Positions 6,409 through 8,171 of a DNA stretch of 8,171 bases are shown here, piece by piece (positions within the stretch are counted from its first letter, which is position 1; each line of letters starts with the position of its first letter). The DNA comes from Verrucomicrobiota bacterium (lineage in GTDB: Bacteria > Verrucomicrobiota > Verrucomicrobiia > Chthoniobacterales > UBA10450), in the NCBI GenBank assembly GCA_003219395.1, contig QHOR01000145.1, positions 1 to 8,171 on the forward strand, given 5' to 3'. The translations under genes were made by a program, and so were the position numbers. Below the pieces are notes generated by a model. It saw only the letters and a list, made by a program, of their open reading frames with translations. It made no database searches and was not told where the DNA came from.

Positions 6409-6480
6409 ATCTGCTCGAAAAAGCTCGCCGGAATCGCTCCAGACGCCGACTCAGCAGCGGGCGTTAGGTTCAAAAGTGGC

Positions 6481-8171
6481 TTAGCGCTGCGCCAGGGGAT
6501 TGGTCGCTGCGGCTTTTTGGGTGATCTCGCGCCGCAGGGCCGTGGCGCCACCGCCGCGGGCACGCGTCCACCAAAGCACAATCGGCGAGGCAATAAAAAT
6601 GGAGGAGTAGGTACCCACGATTACGCCAATAATAATGGCGAGCGAGAAATCCCGCAGCACTGCGCCGCCAAAGGAAAATAGGCAAAGAATCGGGATAAGC
6701 GTCACGGTGCTGGTAAGGATGGTTCGGCTCAGCGTCTGGTTGATACTCGAGTTCATAATTTCCTCGATAGTCCCGCGCCTTCCGCTGGCGAGACCTTCCC
6801 GGATACGGTCGTAAACGACAATCGTATCATTAATGGAATAGCCGGCGATGGTCAGCACCGCTCCGATCATGGTGAGGGTAAGTTCACGACCGAGAAGCGA
6901 GAACATACCGACTGTCATGAATACGTCGTGCAACAAGGCGACAATCGCCCCTACTGCAAAAGCAAGCTCGAAGCGAAACGTCACGAAAATTAAGATACCA
7001 AGGATGCCGAGGCCCAGCGCAATAAGGGAATTTTTGGCCAATTCACCACCTACGAGCGCACCGACGCGTTCCGAACCTTCCACCCTAAAGCCAGAGCTCG
7101 GCAGCGTCTGCATTACTTGTTTTTCCACCTTGTCGCTGGTGTTCAATGGAGTGCGAATCGTGATGTAACTCCTGCCGACTTGTGCGGATTCCTGGATGGA
7201 AGCATCCGCAAGACCGATTGGCTTGAGCGCGCCCCGCACCTGCCCAATATCGATCTTGCCAGGCGCACTCAAAGTAATGAGGTCGCCGCCGCGAAAATCG
7301 ACGCCAAAGTTACGTTCGCCGCGCTTGTAAAAAGCGGCTGCGCCAGCCAGAAGCAGCGCGAGCGAGCACATGCAGGCAATGAAACCTTTGCCGAGGAAGT
7401 TGATGTTTTGCGCTGAAATCAAGTGGAGCATTGAAATACGTTTCAGTCGCCCCGTATCGACAAACCAGCCGAGGGAATTCCGCCCCACGATGAGTGCCGT
7501 GAATAGCGAAGCCAAAATGCCGAGACTCAGTGAAATGGCGAACCCTTTTACCGGGCCGCTCGCTTTCCAAAAAAGAATCGCCGCTGTGATAAGCGTCGTA
7601 ACGTTGGCGTCGAAGATCGAGCTGAAGGCTTTCTCGTACGCCGTATTCAGCGCGACCTTAAGCGATTTACCAAGCGCCATTTCCTCGCGGAGCCGCTCGT
7701 AAATCAGAACGTTCGCATCGACGGAAAGGCCAATCGTCAAAATGATACCTGCGATGCCCGGAAGGGTGAGGACGAAATGAAACATCGTCAGAGCACCGAC
7801 GAGCAAAATGAGATTAATGATCAAAGCAAGATTTGCGATCAGGCCGGGAATTTTATAGTAGAGGCCCACACAAACGAGGGTGATGGCCAGTCCCAGCAGA
7901 CCGGCGAGAATGCTGGCGCGAATCGAATCCAGTCCCAGCGTCGGTGAAACGCTGCGTTCTTCTTCGATGCTCACCGGGGTTTGCAATGGATTCTCTAACA
8001 CGCTGGCGAGACCCCGCGCTTCCGGTTCACCCATACGCCCGCCGCTGATGACCGCGTTGCCCCCGTAAATGGCGGTTTTAATGACAGGCGCGGATTGGAT
8101 TACACCATCGAGAACGATAGCGAATCGGTGACCCACGTTTGCCGCCGTGATATCGCCGAACCGTTTCGCGC
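6481..8171 (-). CDS. secDF: Fused protein translocase subunit SecDF (5' end outside window)
   Basis: SecDF is an inner-membrane RND-type protein that uses the proton gradient to help pull exported proteins through SecYEG. The last 562 residues are visible; the frame stays open to the right edge. The visible part opens with KRFGDITAANVGHRFAIVLD, the end of the SecD periplasmic domain, so the SecD N-terminus is missing. The SecD membrane block follows, with the proton-relay motif GLSVDANVLIYERLREE (7681-7731). A linker near 7430 leads into SecF: one helix, then NFGVDFRGGDLI (around 7276-7311), a small periplasmic domain, and five further helices. These include AGYSINDTIVVYDRIREG, the SecF counterpart of the SecD relay motif (around 6793-6846). 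The cytoplasmic tail is short and basic, ending NPLAQR. A GTG at 8134-8136 is internal, not the start. SecD and SecF are separate genes in E. coli; the single-chain form is known in Bacillus and several other phyla. Both key Asp-containing motifs are intact, so the protein is probably functional. Confidence 0.95.
   Translation of the reverse strand, partial: AKRFGDITAANVGHRFAIVLDGVIQSAPVIKTAIYGGNAVISGGRMGEPEARGLASVLENPLQTPVSIEEERSVSPTLGLDSIRASILAGLLGLAITLVCVGLYYKIPGLIANLALIINLILLVGALTMFHFVLTLPGIAGIILTIGLSVDANVLIYERLREEMALGKSLKVALNTAYEKAFSSIFDANVTTLITAAILFWKASGPVKGFAISLSLGILASLFTALIVGRNSLGWFVDTGRLKRISMLHLISAQNINFLGKGFIACMCSLALLLAGAAAFYKRGERNFGVDFRGGDLITLSAPGKIDIGQVRGALKPIGLADASIQESAQVGRSYITIRTPLNTSDKVEKQVMQTLPSSGFRVEGSERVGALVGGELAKNSLIALGLGILGILIFVTFRFELAFAVGAIVALLHDVFMTVGMFSLLGRELTLTMIGAVLTIAGYSINDTIVVYDRIREGLASGRRGTIEEIMNSSINQTLSRTILTSTVTLIPILCLFSFGGAVLRDFSLAIIIGVIVGTYSSIFIASPIVLWWTRARGGGATALRREITQKAAATNPLAQR

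Noticed and set aside
6335..6480. A tRNA suggested by GGTTCAAA near 6467
   Set aside because: The flanking bases do not form a T-stem, and no acceptor or anticodon stems can be drawn on either strand.
8134..8136. GTG as the start of secDF
   Set aside because: The frame continues upstream to the window edge with conserved SecD sequence (FGDITAANVG), so this codon is internal.
1..8171. A new defence, mobile or biosynthetic system
   Set aside because: Apart from the secreted repeat protein, every gene belongs to a known housekeeping family. No transposase, integrase, nuclease, toxin or direct-repeat boundary was seen.

Overview
The window is chromosomal DNA from a Gram-negative bacterium, most likely a soil member of the Verrucomicrobiota (Chthoniobacterales/Udaeobacter-like). 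This placement is an inference from three things: the secreted protein built from N-T-A-x-G-x-x-A-L repeats, the fused secDF gene beside rpsU, and the tight hemX-hemA-hemC-cobA/hemD cluster with almost no Shine-Dalgarno signals. It was not tested by a search. There are no rRNA or tRNA genes, insertion sequences, phage genes or CRISPR arrays that I can see.

Layout. (1) Positions 1-1012, minus strand: a secreted repeat protein, cut by the left edge. It has a signal peptide, about eleven 16-17-residue YadA-head-like repeats and a BclA-like C-terminal domain. A good sigma70-like promoter lies just upstream of it. (2) Positions 1013-1603: about 590 bp without a convincing gene, holding some inverted repeats. 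(3) Positions 1604-6054, plus strand: a tetrapyrrole operon. It encodes a HemX/CcsA-family membrane protein, glutamyl-tRNA reductase (hemA), hydroxymethylbilane synthase (hemC), and a fused uroporphyrinogen-III C-methyltransferase/uroporphyrinogen-III synthase (cobA-hemD). Two of the three junctions are 4-bp ATGA overlaps. (4) Positions 6055-6130: a convergent intergenic gap with a possible bidirectional terminator. (5) Positions 6131-8171, minus strand: rpsU (ribosomal protein bS21), preceded by its own candidate promoter and a clear Shine-Dalgarno, and upstream of it secDF, whose 5' end lies beyond the right edge.

The four plus-strand genes form a coherent pathway. HemA makes glutamate-1-semialdehyde from glutamyl-tRNA. 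HemC polymerises porphobilinogen to hydroxymethylbilane. The HemD half closes the ring to uroporphyrinogen III, and the CobA half methylates it to precorrin-2 for siroheme or corrinoids. HemL and HemB, needed between HemA and HemC, are not in the window. HemX is a membrane protein often found beside hemA. SecDF and bS21 are housekeeping genes for protein export and translation.

I found no new multi-gene system here. The points most worth a second look are the architecture of the secreted repeat protein, the glutamyl-tRNA reductase that stops before the usual C-terminal dimerisation bundle, and the inverted repeat inside the candidate rpsU promoter.
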